A stretch of 16,963 nucleotides of DNA, taken from RGIG1828 sp045586905 (GTDB lineage: Bacteria > Bacillota > Clostridia > UMGS1810). The notes beneath the pieces were generated by a model. That model worked only from the letters and a program-made list of their open reading frames with translations. It made no database searches and was not told the origin of the DNA. Location of the stretch: positions 1-16,963 of the forward strand of contig JAZNBF010000025.1 in the NCBI GenBank assembly GCA_045586905.1, in the 5' to 3' direction. This document shows, one piece after another, positions 7,775 through 14,479 of this stretch (position 1 is the stretch's first letter; the number at the start of each line of letters is the position of its first letter). Position numbers and translations under genes: made by a program.

Positions 7775-7806
7775 ATTTTCAGAACAAAATTTACAATTTT
7801 CCGAAC
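7775..7806. promoter_or_regulatory. Putative AraC-type operator: direct repeat with 21-bp period
   Basis: ATTTTCAGAAC (7775-7785) is repeated as ATTTTCCGAAC (7796-7806), identical at 10 of 11 positions and offset by 21 bases, two helical turns. Direct repeats with this spacing are the classic binding layout of AraC-family dimers. The site fills the gap between the two divergent promoters: it ends four bases from the -35 of the leftward operon and ten bases from the -35 of the regulator gene. This fits activation of the operon and autoregulation of the regulator. Binding is inferred from geometry. Confidence 0.65.
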
Positions 7807-7815
7807 TGTTTTAGC

Positions 7816-7844
7816 TTGACAAAGCTGAAAAAAAACAATATAAT
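7816..7844 (+). promoter_or_regulatory. Consensus sigma-A-type promoter of the AraC-family regulator
   Basis: TTGACA (7816-7821) and TATAAT (7839-7844) are both perfect consensus hexamers separated by 17 bases. The predicted start near 7851 lies only about 12 bases before the ATG at 7863, so the transcript leader is almost entirely the ribosome site GGGGTG. This should be a strong constitutive promoter unless the nearby direct repeat mediates repression. Confidence 0.88.
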
Positions 7845-7862
7845 TTTTTTGGGGTGATTTTT

Positions 7863-8633
7863 ATGTTTTTGGATAACACCGAAATATCGTTTGAAATCCT
7901 TTCTATACTTAATCTTTCCTGGGACAATACCGATGCAAAATCCGACCTGCGCCCCTATCATGCACTTTCGTTCAGAAAAAAGGGCAATGCCGAATTTTTC
8001 ACCGGCAAAGATGGCGTAATCACTGCTCAGACAGGAGAAATCCTTTTTGTGCCCGCTTTTTATGAATATACTCTTAAAGCATCCGATGAAGAGGTGTTTG
8101 TTGTTCACTTTTCATCACAAAACCCTCTCCCAAGAGAAATAAGAAAATTCACTCCCGAAAGCTCCAACTATTTTGAAAGAAAATTTACCGAACTGTATAC
8201 CGTCTGGGCAAAAAAACAGTTTGGCTACGAACACGAGTGCAAATCTGTTATTTATAAGATTTTGACCAAAATCGAAAGAGAGATTGCCGAAACAAAAATC
8301 TCCAAAATGCACGACAGCATACTGGAGGCGGTGGAATACATACACGACCATTTCACCGAAGACGGTCTCACGGTTGACTTTCTTGCAAAAATGTGCGGGA
8401 TGAGTGACACCTATTTCAGAAAGCTCTTTGTGAAAAACTTTTCGCTCACTCCCATTGACTATATAAAAGCTTTGAAGGTAAACTATGCCCGAGAGCTTCT
8501 TTTGTCGGGCTACTACACGGTCGGAGAGGTTTCGGATAAATGCGGATTTAACACAATCAACTATTTTTCTTCATTTATGAAAAAAGAAACCGGTCTCACT
8601 CCATCGGACATACTAAAAACAACAGAACTGTAA
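7863..8633 (+). CDS. AraC-family transcriptional regulator
   Basis: This 256-residue protein has an N-terminal cupin-like ligand-binding domain (about 15-95) and a C-terminal double helix-turn-helix of the AraC/XylS type (about 155-253). The first HTH is centred on LTVDFLAKMCGMSDTYFRKLF. The second contains VGEVSDKCGFNTINYFSSFMKKETGLTPSD, matching the family signature. The ATG at 7863 is preferred over an in-frame GTG at 7854, because GGGGTG then lies six bases upstream; the GTG would itself sit inside that ribosome site. It is transcribed divergently from the carbohydrate operon across a 154-base gap holding both promoters and a 21-bp-period direct repeat, so it very probably controls that operon in response to the pathway substrate or an intermediate. 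Confidence 0.92.
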   Translation: MFLDNTEISFEILSILNLSWDNTDAKSDLRPYHALSFRKKGNAEFFTGKDGVITAQTGEILFVPAFYEYTLKASDEEVFVVHFSSQNPLPREIRKFTPESSNYFERKFTELYTVWAKKQFGYEHECKSVIYKILTKIEREIAETKISKMHDSILEAVEYIHDHFTEDGLTVDFLAKMCGMSDTYFRKLFVKNFSLTPIDYIKALKVNYARELLLSGYYTVGEVSDKCGFNTINYFSSFMKKETGLTPSDILKTTEL

Positions 8634-8646
8634 ATTAAGATTTCGC

Positions 8647-8704
8647 AAAAAAAGACAGTCTTTGCCGAGTGTTTTAAAGGACACTCGGCAAGGGCTGTCT
8701 TTTT
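8647..8704. terminator. Bidirectional intrinsic terminator
   Basis: A long hairpin pairs 8649-8658 with 8695-8704 and 8663-8672 with 8681-8690. The four bases between the arms (8659-8662 with 8691-8694) can also pair if G-U is allowed, giving about 24 pairs and an eight-base loop. Flanking A and T runs make it work in both directions: it lies between the end of the AraC gene (plus) and the end of the small membrane protein gene (minus), whose stop codon is one base beyond the stem. Confidence 0.92.
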
Positions 8705-8705
8705 G

Positions 8706-8927
8706 TTATTTTATGAATAATCCTATTATGGGAATCTGCCTGAGCCGCAGTCTTATCAGACGTTTTTTCCAGTGTTCATATTCTTTTTGCGAACGACTCC
8801 TGTTCATTTCGGCTTTTATGTAGTTTCTCTGTGCCAGATATTTATTGAGATTTGCAAGAGAGTCTATGGCATATACAAGAATAAGTATGCCTGTTAAAAT
8901 TATGAAAAACATAGCAGTGCTACTCAC
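8706..8927 (-). CDS. Small single-span membrane protein, unknown function
   Basis: This 73-residue protein begins with a hydrophobic helix (about 4-22, AMFFIILTGILILVYAI). It is followed by a strongly basic, probably helical cytoplasmic part (about 40-63) rich in Arg, Lys and aromatic residues, and a short hydrophobic end (IPIIGLFIK). The start is GTG at 8927, because AAGGA lies seven bases upstream; an ATG five codons later lacks a site. It follows the phosphodiesterase gene by 42 bases on the same strand and ends at a terminator, so the two are probably co-transcribed. A membrane-associated basic peptide next to a phospholipid-metabolism enzyme suggests a lipid or membrane role, but nothing in the sequence proves it. 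I do not recognise a family. Confidence 0.68.
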   Translation of the reverse strand: MSSTAMFFIILTGILILVYAIDSLANLNKYLAQRNYIKAEMNRSRSQKEYEHWKKRLIRLRLRQIPIIGLFIK

Positions 8928-8969
8928 TTAAAAGTCCTTCTTTCGCAAAATTTTACAAAATCAGATTAT

Positions 8970-9674
8970 TCATCTGACATTCAGATACTCGGTGAGCCTG
9001 TCGGGGAAATTTACTGTCATTCCGTCAACTCCGAGCTTGCACATTTTCTTCATAAGCTCTATGCTGCTAAGGCCCCATGCTCTTACACCAAAGCCTTTTT
9101 CTCTGAGTGTTTGCATGAATTCTTCGGTAAGGGGACTTGCCTGAGGGCAGTATTCCTCGGCACCGATAGAGATAAGGCTTTCGATTGTTTCGTCATCGGT
9201 TTTACTTGTGAGAAGTCCAACGCGTGCAGACGGTTCGAGCTCTTTGATTTTTTTGATATAGTCAAATTTAAAGCTTGTAAAGGTTGTTTTATCCATTATG
9301 CCAAATTCCTGTATCATGGCAAGGGTATCTTCCTCTACGCCCTCACCCTTAAGCTCAATTGCAAAGCTGATGTCATAGCCTGAAAAACCTTCAAGAAATT
9401 CTCTGAGAGTTACTACCCTGTCATAGAAGCCGCAGGTGGAGTTACCGTATATTTTTAAATTCTTTATCTCTTCCAGAGTAAAATCTGCCACTCTGCCTTC
9501 ACCGTCGGACACTCTGTTTACTGTGTCATCGTGGAACAAAACCAAAACACCGTCTTTTGTTCTCTGAACATCGGTCTCGATGCCATTTGCTCCCTGAAGG
9601 AGTCCGAGATAAAAAGAAGACAAAGTGTTTTCGGGTGCATATTCACTTGCGCCTCTGTGGGCATAATTAATCAT
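8970..9674 (-). CDS. Glycerophosphodiester phosphodiesterase (UgpQ-like, cytoplasmic)
   Basis: This 234-residue enzyme would hydrolyse glycerophosphodiesters to glycerol-3-phosphate and an alcohol. It has the GDPD signature: HRGASEYAPENT from H6, metal-binding E33 and D35 in GIETDVQRT, and H48 in LFHDDTVNR, the second catalytic histidine. The remaining TIM-barrel strands follow, ending with VDGMTVNFPDRL. Length and lack of a signal peptide fit the short cytoplasmic type rather than the secreted GlpQ type. GGAG sits eight bases before the ATG. Downstream, on the same strand, is a small membrane protein gene. I could not find a convincing promoter in the AT-rich stretch 9680-9750 upstream. Confidence 0.93.
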   Translation of the reverse strand: MINYAHRGASEYAPENTLSSFYLGLLQGANGIETDVQRTKDGVLVLFHDDTVNRVSDGEGRVADFTLEEIKNLKIYGNSTCGFYDRVVTLREFLEGFSGYDISFAIELKGEGVEEDTLAMIQEFGIMDKTTFTSFKFDYIKKIKELEPSARVGLLTSKTDDETIESLISIGAEEYCPQASPLTEEFMQTLREKGFGVRAWGLSSIELMKKMCKLGVDGMTVNFPDRLTEYLNVR

Positions 9675-9760
9675 AGTAACATCTCCTCAGATTTTTAAAC
9701 GTTTATCGTATATATGTTAATCATATAATTGGGTGATAGGAAAGATACTCCCCGTTTTTA

Positions 9761-9943
9761 ATGAATTGACAACTCCCGTTGTCATGAATTGGCTAAAGCC
9801 ATGATTTCTCGCTTCGCTCCAAGAATTGAATTGCCTATATAATGCACGAAGTGCAATTCATGAGCCGCAAGGCTCAATTCATGAAATCACAGATTTCAAC
9901 TCATGCGATCAGCAATTCATTGATTTTATCTACGATGAAATCA
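9761..9943. repeat. Cluster of small hairpins joined by AATTCATGA / ATGAATT motifs
   Basis: This occupies most of the roughly 430-base gene-free stretch between the phosphodiesterase and comM. Inverted repeats follow one another: GACAAC/GTTGTC (9768-9783), GGCT/AGCC (9791-9800), GCAC/GTGC (9844-9854), GAGCC/GGCTC closing a GCAA tetraloop (9862-9875), GAAATC/GATTTC (9883-9897) and a 10-pair stem with one G-U (9921-9943). Most are separated by ATGAATT or its complement AATTCAT (9761, 9784, 9855, 9876, 9914). A degenerate part lies at 9801-9843. No protein-coding pattern, transposase or target-site duplication is seen. It looks like a palindromic intergenic or MITE-like element. An open frame through it (9842-10162) has no coding features. 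Confidence 0.7.
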
Positions 9944-10048
9944 TTATATCATATCAGATTTCTTTTTTCAATGTCAAATATGCTCCAAGTTTTATGGGAT
10001 AAACAAAATTTTTATATGCAAATAATTAAATATGTATGGAATTTTATT

Positions 10049-10076
10049 TTGTTTTATGTTATCATTGATATATATG
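10049..10076 (+). promoter_or_regulatory. Possible promoter of the comM operon
   Basis: TTGTTT (10049-10054) and TATATG (10071-10076) are separated by 16 bases and lie about 30 bases before the comM ATG, at a sensible distance. Both hexamers are imperfect, and the region is so AT-rich that chance matches are common, so this is only a candidate. The stretch 9944-10048 before it is AT-rich and shows nothing else I can name. Confidence 0.35.
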
Positions 10077-10107
10077 TTTTCAACAAAAGAAAGAGGATGT
10101 GCCAATT

Positions 10108-11643
10108 ATGGTATCTAAAATCAACTCGGGCGCTGTGTTTGGTCTTGACGGATATATTGTAACTGTTGAGGCCGACATGTTTTCGGCGTTGCCATCGATA
10201 GAAATTGTCGGTCTTGCCGATACAGCAGTTAAAGAATCGAAGGAAAGAGTCAAGGCCGCCATGAAAAACTCCGGCTTTGCCATTCCTCAGAAAAAGCTTG
10301 TTATAAATCTTGCTCCTGCAAGCACCAAAAAGAATGGTGCCTATCTCGACCTTCCGATAAGCCTTGCCATACTTTGTGCATCGGGTCAGCTTACATCACA
10401 AAGCATAGGCGAATATATGATAATAGGCGAGCTTGCACTTGATGGCTCGGTGAGAAGTGCGCAGGGTGTGCTCCCCATGACACTCGAGGCAAGAGAAAAA
10501 GGCATCACAAAAATCATTGTGCCAAAAGACAATGCCTCCGAGGCAGCAGTTGTGGTGGACTGTGAGGTATACGGTGCATCATCTCTTGCAGAGGTTGCCG
10601 CACACTTAAACGGTTCGCAGATGATGGAGCGCGTGATGGTGGATCCCGAAAGCTTTTTTGCCTCGAAGGGCGATTTTGATCTTGACTTTGCCGATGTCAA
10701 AGGTCAGGAAAGTGCCAAAAGAGCTCTTGAGGTGGCAGCAGCAGGTGCGCACAACTGCCTCATGATAGGCTCTCCCGGTTCGGGCAAGACCATGCTTGCC
10801 AAAAGACTGCCATCAATACTCCCCGCACTTTCTTTTGAAGAAGCACTTGAGGTTACCAAGATATATTCCATTGCAGGCAAGCTCGGTGCAAACATTCCCC
10901 TCATAACCCAAAGACCGTTCCGCTCTCCTCACCATTCGGTGTCGGGTGTGAGCATAACGGGCGGAGGCACTGTGCCAAAGCCCGGCGAAATCAGCCTGGC
11001 TCACAGAGGAGTCCTCTTTTTAGATGAATTTCCCGAGTTCAAAAAAGACACCATAGAAGCAATGCGTCAGCCTCTTGAGGACGGGTGTCTCACTGTGTCG
11101 AGAGTGTCGGGAAGTGCCACTTTCCCGTCGAGCTCAATGCTCATTGCAAGCATGAACCCCTGCGGGTGCGGATATTTTGGTGACGACTCACGCGAGTGCA
11201 ACTGCACTCCCCTTTCCATACAAAAATACATTGGCAAAATATCGGGTCCTATGCTCGACCGATTTGACATACAAATACAGGTTGCATCGGTAAAATACGA
11301 CGACCTCTCTTCAAAAGGCGACGGTGAAACCTCTGCTATTATAAGAGAAAGAGTGGAAAAAGCAAGACAGATACAACTTGAAAGATACAAGGGCATGGGC
11401 ATATATTCAAACGCTCAACTTTCAGCCGGTGCAATAGAAGAGTTCTGCCCGATAGATGAATCAAGCCAAAGTCTTCTGAGGGAAGTTTTTAACCGTCTCG
11501 GGCTTTCGGCAAGGGCTCATTCGAGAATACTTAAAGTGTCGCGCACAATTGCCGACCTTGAAGGCGCAGCCGACATAACAAGTGCCCACATAGCCGAGGC
11601 GATAAGATACAGAAGCCTTGATTCTAAATTCTGGTACAAATAA
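10108..11643 (+). CDS. comM: ComM/YifB-family AAA+ ATPase (Mg-chelatase-like)
   Basis: This 511-residue protein has an N-terminal Lon-protease-like (ChlI) domain (about 1-165, with GLDGYIVTVE and VGLADTAVKESKERV), a Mg-chelatase-type AAA+ core and a C-terminal helical domain. Walker A is GSPGSGKT (221-228) and Walker B is VLFLDEF (302-308). A cysteine group in NPCGCG and ECNC (352-366) and GPMLDRFD (380-387) are characteristic of the family. ComM of naturally transformable bacteria is a hexameric helicase that promotes branch migration during integration of incoming DNA; family members are widespread in Clostridia. The ATG at 10108 is chosen because the usual family start aligns there and GAGG lies 11 bases upstream. 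An in-frame GTG at 10099 would be only two bases from that site. It is the first gene of a four-gene operon. Confidence 0.95.
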   Translation: MVSKINSGAVFGLDGYIVTVEADMFSALPSIEIVGLADTAVKESKERVKAAMKNSGFAIPQKKLVINLAPASTKKNGAYLDLPISLAILCASGQLTSQSIGEYMIIGELALDGSVRSAQGVLPMTLEAREKGITKIIVPKDNASEAAVVVDCEVYGASSLAEVAAHLNGSQMMERVMVDPESFFASKGDFDLDFADVKGQESAKRALEVAAAGAHNCLMIGSPGSGKTMLAKRLPSILPALSFEEALEVTKIYSIAGKLGANIPLITQRPFRSPHHSVSGVSITGGGTVPKPGEISLAHRGVLFLDEFPEFKKDTIEAMRQPLEDGCLTVSRVSGSATFPSSSMLIASMNPCGCGYFGDDSRECNCTPLSIQKYIGKISGPMLDRFDIQIQVASVKYDDLSSKGDGETSAIIRERVEKARQIQLERYKGMGIYSNAQLSAGAIEEFCPIDESSQSLLREVFNRLGLSARAHSRILKVSRTIADLEGAADITSAHIAEAIRYRSLDSKFWYK

Positions 11644-11658
11644 AAGGAGACAAGTTTT

Positions 11659-12501
11659 ATGAAAAAAGCAATCAATAAAATTCTGACTGTTATACTATGG
11701 ATAGTTATACCATATGTTTTGGTGTCGAAAACCGTCAAGTATTACGGTCTTAGCATGGGACTTGGAGTGTTTGTGCTTGTCGGAGTTGCTTTCTTCTTAT
11801 GCTACAAAGCACAAATATACACCATCATTGGCAGGCGAAAATATTTTTCCGATCACGACGCAGGCTTCAAATGGCTCGAAAAAGCTTATGAAACGGGCAA
11901 GATGTCGGCTCAGCAGTCGCTCATTTATGCATATCTTCTCCTCCGTGACGGTCACCTCGACAAAGCCGAAAGACTTATCACCTCCGTGGTGCTTCAGAAA
12001 AAGGAAAAGCTCACAGAGCAGAATCTTCTTGCAGCCGACCTCAATATGGCAATTGTACTATGGAAGAAAAACAACCTCAAAGGTGCCATTGAAAAGATGG
12101 AAGAGGTGTATGCAAAAGGTTATCGTTCCACTGTGCATTATGGCACTCTGGGCACATTCTATATATTGAACAATCAGCTCGAGCGCGCCGAAGAATTTTG
12201 TCTTGAGGCACTTGACTTCAACTCATCTGACGCATCAATCAGAGACAATCTCGGTCTTGTATATATAAAGAAGGGCGACATAGACAAGGCAGAAGAAATT
12301 TATGCATCACTTTTTGCCGACACCGAGCCAGGCTTTATTGAAGCTTTTTACAACTATGGCAAGGTGCTTGAGCAAAAAGGCGACTACGAAGGTGCTTTCA
12401 CCTATTATCAGAGAGCTGCAGGCTGCCCCGAAAAATATCTTTCGACAGTTAAGCTCTCTGAGGTTAATGCATCACTTTCAAGAGTTGAGGCGAAGCTCTG
12501 A
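11659..12501 (+). CDS. Membrane-anchored tetratricopeptide-repeat protein
   Basis: This 280-residue protein starts with two hydrophobic helices (about 7-24 and 32-49) joined by a short basic loop. The rest, from about residue 65, is a soluble helical-repeat region. TPR-like helices are visible in AGFKWLEKAYETGKMSAQQSL, GHLDKAERLI, NLKGAIEKMEEVYAKGY, NQLERAEEFCLEALDF, IRDNLGLVYIKKGDIDKAEEIY and YNYGKVLEQKGDYEGAFTYY. Such proteins are scaffolds, and partners cannot be deduced. AAGGAG lies nine bases before the ATG. It starts 15 bases after comM, and its TGA overlaps the next ATG by one base, so all are co-transcribed and coupled. A link to the ComM ATPase at the membrane is possible but unproven. 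Confidence 0.85.
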   Translation: MKKAINKILTVILWIVIPYVLVSKTVKYYGLSMGLGVFVLVGVAFFLCYKAQIYTIIGRRKYFSDHDAGFKWLEKAYETGKMSAQQSLIYAYLLLRDGHLDKAERLITSVVLQKKEKLTEQNLLAADLNMAIVLWKKNNLKGAIEKMEEVYAKGYRSTVHYGTLGTFYILNNQLERAEEFCLEALDFNSSDASIRDNLGLVYIKKGDIDKAEEIYASLFADTEPGFIEAFYNYGKVLEQKGDYEGAFTYYQRAAGCPEKYLSTVKLSEVNASLSRVEAKL

Positions 12502-13283
12502 TGAAATATCTTTTTCTGGACTCTTTTGCTTATATTTCGCCTTGCATGCTCGCAAGTGCGCTATATGACATGACTAAAAACAAAGACAGGCTCGAAAGGC
12601 TCTGTGCCATCTTTGAGGGCGCAAGTGTGACTGCGCGCGAGGAGAAAAGATGCGGCATGGAGGCTGAATTTTTGCAGCTTGATTATCAGGCTCAAAGCAC
12701 ACATGTCAAAACCCATGACCTTATGAACCTGTGCGAAAAGCTTGACACAAATGAAAAAACAAAAGAAAAACTTAAAGAGTATATCACCATAGATGCCGAA
12801 GCAATAAGCATGGACCCGTCTGATGCATTGTTTGAGTCAAAAGCTGCTTTCGACTCGCTTGTTTTTGTTGCATACATTTTTGAAACAATTTCCTCACTCG
12901 GCGTTGGCACAGTATATGTGCCAGAGGTGATTGTTCCGTCGGCTGAATTCAGCTCACCTGCTATGTCGCAGAAGGTTTCAAATGCGATATATATCTTTAA
13001 AAAGCATGGTATTTCCCCCGTTTCATCTCCTGTCTGTGCTCCATCTTTTTCACAAGGTTGGGCGGCAATGTGTGTGTGCCTTGGCATATCGCCAAAGGTG
13101 AGCCACACGGGAAGCATCATTAAAATAGGATATGGAGCAGGCGAAGACAACATAGATGATGTGCCAAATATTCTTCGCGCAGTGTATGGCGAGGAAGGTG
13201 AAGAGGATATGCTCTTTGAGGCAGAAATGGCACTCAATCCGAGTTTTGATTTTTCAAAAGCAACGGTTTTATCGGAGGCATAG
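12501..13283 (+). CDS. Divergent, truncated LarC-like protein (LarC N-terminal domain only)
   Basis: This 260-residue protein resembles the N-terminal domain of LarC (formerly DUF111), the CTP-dependent nickel insertase that makes the nickel-pincer cofactor of lactate racemase. Matching landmarks are YLFLDSFAYISPCM (3-16) for the usual LYLDCFSGISGDM, FESKAAFDSL (111-120) for the HEVGAVDSI segment, VYVPEVIVPSAEF for the strand before the catalytic insert, and GYGAGEDNIDDVPNILR (210-226), the best-preserved part. The histidines of the usual HFHE motif are absent and GISGDM is altered. The C-terminal domain that binds CTP in LarC is missing, so nickel insertion is unlikely. Its ATG overlaps the TPR gene stop by one base, and the pseudouridine synthase follows immediately. 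Function unknown; a protein retained after losing the original activity is my inference. Confidence 0.68.
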   Translation: MKYLFLDSFAYISPCMLASALYDMTKNKDRLERLCAIFEGASVTAREEKRCGMEAEFLQLDYQAQSTHVKTHDLMNLCEKLDTNEKTKEKLKEYITIDAEAISMDPSDALFESKAAFDSLVFVAYIFETISSLGVGTVYVPEVIVPSAEFSSPAMSQKVSNAIYIFKKHGISPVSSPVCAPSFSQGWAAMCVCLGISPKVSHTGSIIKIGYGAGEDNIDDVPNILRAVYGEEGEEDMLFEAEMALNPSFDFSKATVLSEA

Positions 13284-14237
13284 ATGAAAAAGGTTATTAT
13301 AGGTAAAAACGATGCCGGACAAAGACTTGACAAATTTCTTTTTAAGTTTTTCTCGTCCATTCCCGCCTCTATGGTCTACAAGGGCATCAGGAAAAAAAGA
13401 ATAAAGGTTAATGGTAAAAAAAGCGAAGAAAAGTACATTCTCACAGAGGGCGATGTGCTTGAGCTTTACATCAATGATGAATTCTTTGAGACAGAAAAAG
13501 GCAGCGGAGAAGATGCGTTTAAGAAAATCAATCCGCAAATCAGAATTGTGTATGAAGATGAAAACATTATGCTGGTGGATAAGGATGCCGGCGTAAGCGT
13601 TCATGATGACGAAAAAGAAAAAACAAACACTCTCATTAACCATATAAAAGCATATCTTTATCAAAAAGGCGAATACAAGCCCGAAGAGGAAAATTCATTT
13701 GTTCCCTCTCTTTGCAACCGCATAGACAAAAACACCAGCGGAATTGTTATAGCCGCAAAAAATGCTATGGCACTGCGCACCATGAATGAGATAATCAAAA
13801 ACAGGGAAATAAGAAAATATTATCTGTGTCTTGCAAGAGGGCACTTTGAAGAGAAAGAAAAAACTCTTAAGTCGTACATGGTAAAAAACGAACAGCAAAA
13901 CAGAGTTTATGTGCACGACCGTCCGGTAGATGGCGGCAAAACTGCCATAACACACTACAAAGTGCTTAAAGAAGGCCATCTGACATCGCTTCTTGAAGTG
14001 GAGCTCCTCACGGGCAGAACTCATCAGATAAGGGCGCATATGGCATCAATCGGGCACCACCTGGCAGGTGACGGGAAATATGGCACCAATGAATTCAACA
14101 AAAAAGTGGGCATGAAACATCAGGCGCTTTATTCGTATAAGCTTACCTTTGATTTTAAAAACAAAAACGAGCTTTTCTACCTTAACGGTAAAACCTTTGA
14201 AGTAGAAAATGTACCTTTTGCAGAAAATGTGCTATAA
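13284..14237 (+). CDS. RluA-family pseudouridine synthase (RluC/RluD-like)
   Basis: This 317-residue enzyme would isomerise specific uridines in rRNA or tRNA to pseudouridine. An N-terminal S4 RNA-binding domain (about 11-64, AGQRLDKFLFKFF... KRIKVNG) is followed by the catalytic domain. The signature is NRIDKNTSGIVIAAK (145-159), with the catalytic aspartate at D148; a leucine is more common than the I147 seen here. Other family marks are IRKYYLCLARG and the LLTGRTHQIRAHMASIGHHLAGDGKYG block (237-263). The ATG immediately follows the LarC-like stop, and GGAGG lies five bases upstream inside that gene. It is the last gene of the comM operon and is followed by a terminator. The RNA target cannot be assigned. 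Confidence 0.94.
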   Translation: MKKVIIGKNDAGQRLDKFLFKFFSSIPASMVYKGIRKKRIKVNGKKSEEKYILTEGDVLELYINDEFFETEKGSGEDAFKKINPQIRIVYEDENIMLVDKDAGVSVHDDEKEKTNTLINHIKAYLYQKGEYKPEEENSFVPSLCNRIDKNTSGIVIAAKNAMALRTMNEIIKNREIRKYYLCLARGHFEEKEKTLKSYMVKNEQQNRVYVHDRPVDGGKTAITHYKVLKEGHLTSLLEVELLTGRTHQIRAHMASIGHHLAGDGKYGTNEFNKKVGMKHQALYSYKLTFDFKNKNELFYLNGKTFEVENVPFAENVL

Positions 14238-14276
14238 AAAAAGCTTTCTCTTTTTATGACGGGAGAAAGCTTTTTT
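14237..14276 (+). terminator. Intrinsic terminator of the comM operon
   Basis: AAAAAAGCTTTCTC (14237-14250) pairs with GAGAAAGCTTTTTT (14263-14276), a 14-base-pair stem with a 12-base loop, starting at the last base of the RluA-family stop codon. The T-run forms the tail on the plus strand. It separates the comM operon from the decarboxylase operon. The 14277-14416 stretch after it is AT-rich with phased A-tracts and holds no gene. Confidence 0.9.
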
Positions 14277-14416
14277 ATTATAATTTTTGTGTTTTTTCGA
14301 AAGAATATATAATGAAAAAATGGATTAGAAAAGCTTTTGAAAAAAATTTTTGAAAAATTTGGAAAAAAAAGAGGAATAAAAGGAGTTGTGTAGAATATAA
14401 GAAATAAGGCTTAGGA

Positions 14417-14450
14417 TTGACATTGTTGTGTAACAATGTTGTGAAATATT
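14417..14450 (+). promoter_or_regulatory. Candidate promoter with overlapping palindromic operator for the decarboxylase operon
   Basis: A perfect TTGACA (14417-14422) lies about 60 bases before the first gene. No good TATAAT follows at 17 bases; the closest AT-rich hexamers are TGAAAT (14442-14447, 19 bases) and AATATT (14445-14450, 22 bases), so the -10 is uncertain. Starting inside the hexamer is a perfect inverted repeat, ACATTGTT-GTGT-AACAATGT (14420-14439), that would fill the spacer. A repressor bound there would block RNA polymerase. The half-site spacing does not match the Rex consensus. The regulator is unknown. Confidence 0.5.
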
Positions 14451-14479
14451 AAAAAAATGTCCTGGAAGGAGGTAGCGAA

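Noticed and set aside
7791..8108. 105-codon minus-strand frame across the regulator promoter
   Set aside because: It is antisense to the regulator, crosses a consensus promoter and the operator repeat, and has no ribosome site or domain pattern.
9761..9943. CRISPR array
   Set aside because: The recurring motif is only 7-9 bases and the intervals are self-complementary hairpins of unequal length. There are no 25-40-base repeats, no spacers and no cas genes.
9842..10162. Open reading frame of 106 codons through the hairpin cluster
   Set aside because: It runs through palindromic repeats, overlaps the start of comM in another frame, and shows no recognisable protein features or ribosome site.
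12692..13360. 222-codon minus-strand frame
   Set aside because: It is antisense to the LarC-like gene and the RluA-family start, is serine-rich as expected of a shadow frame, and shows no family motif.
14420..14447. Rex (NADH-sensing repressor) operator
   Set aside because: Rex sites have TTGT and ACAA half-sites separated by a longer central region. Here TTGTT and AACAA are only four bases apart, and the neighbouring TTGTGAA lacks a complementary half.
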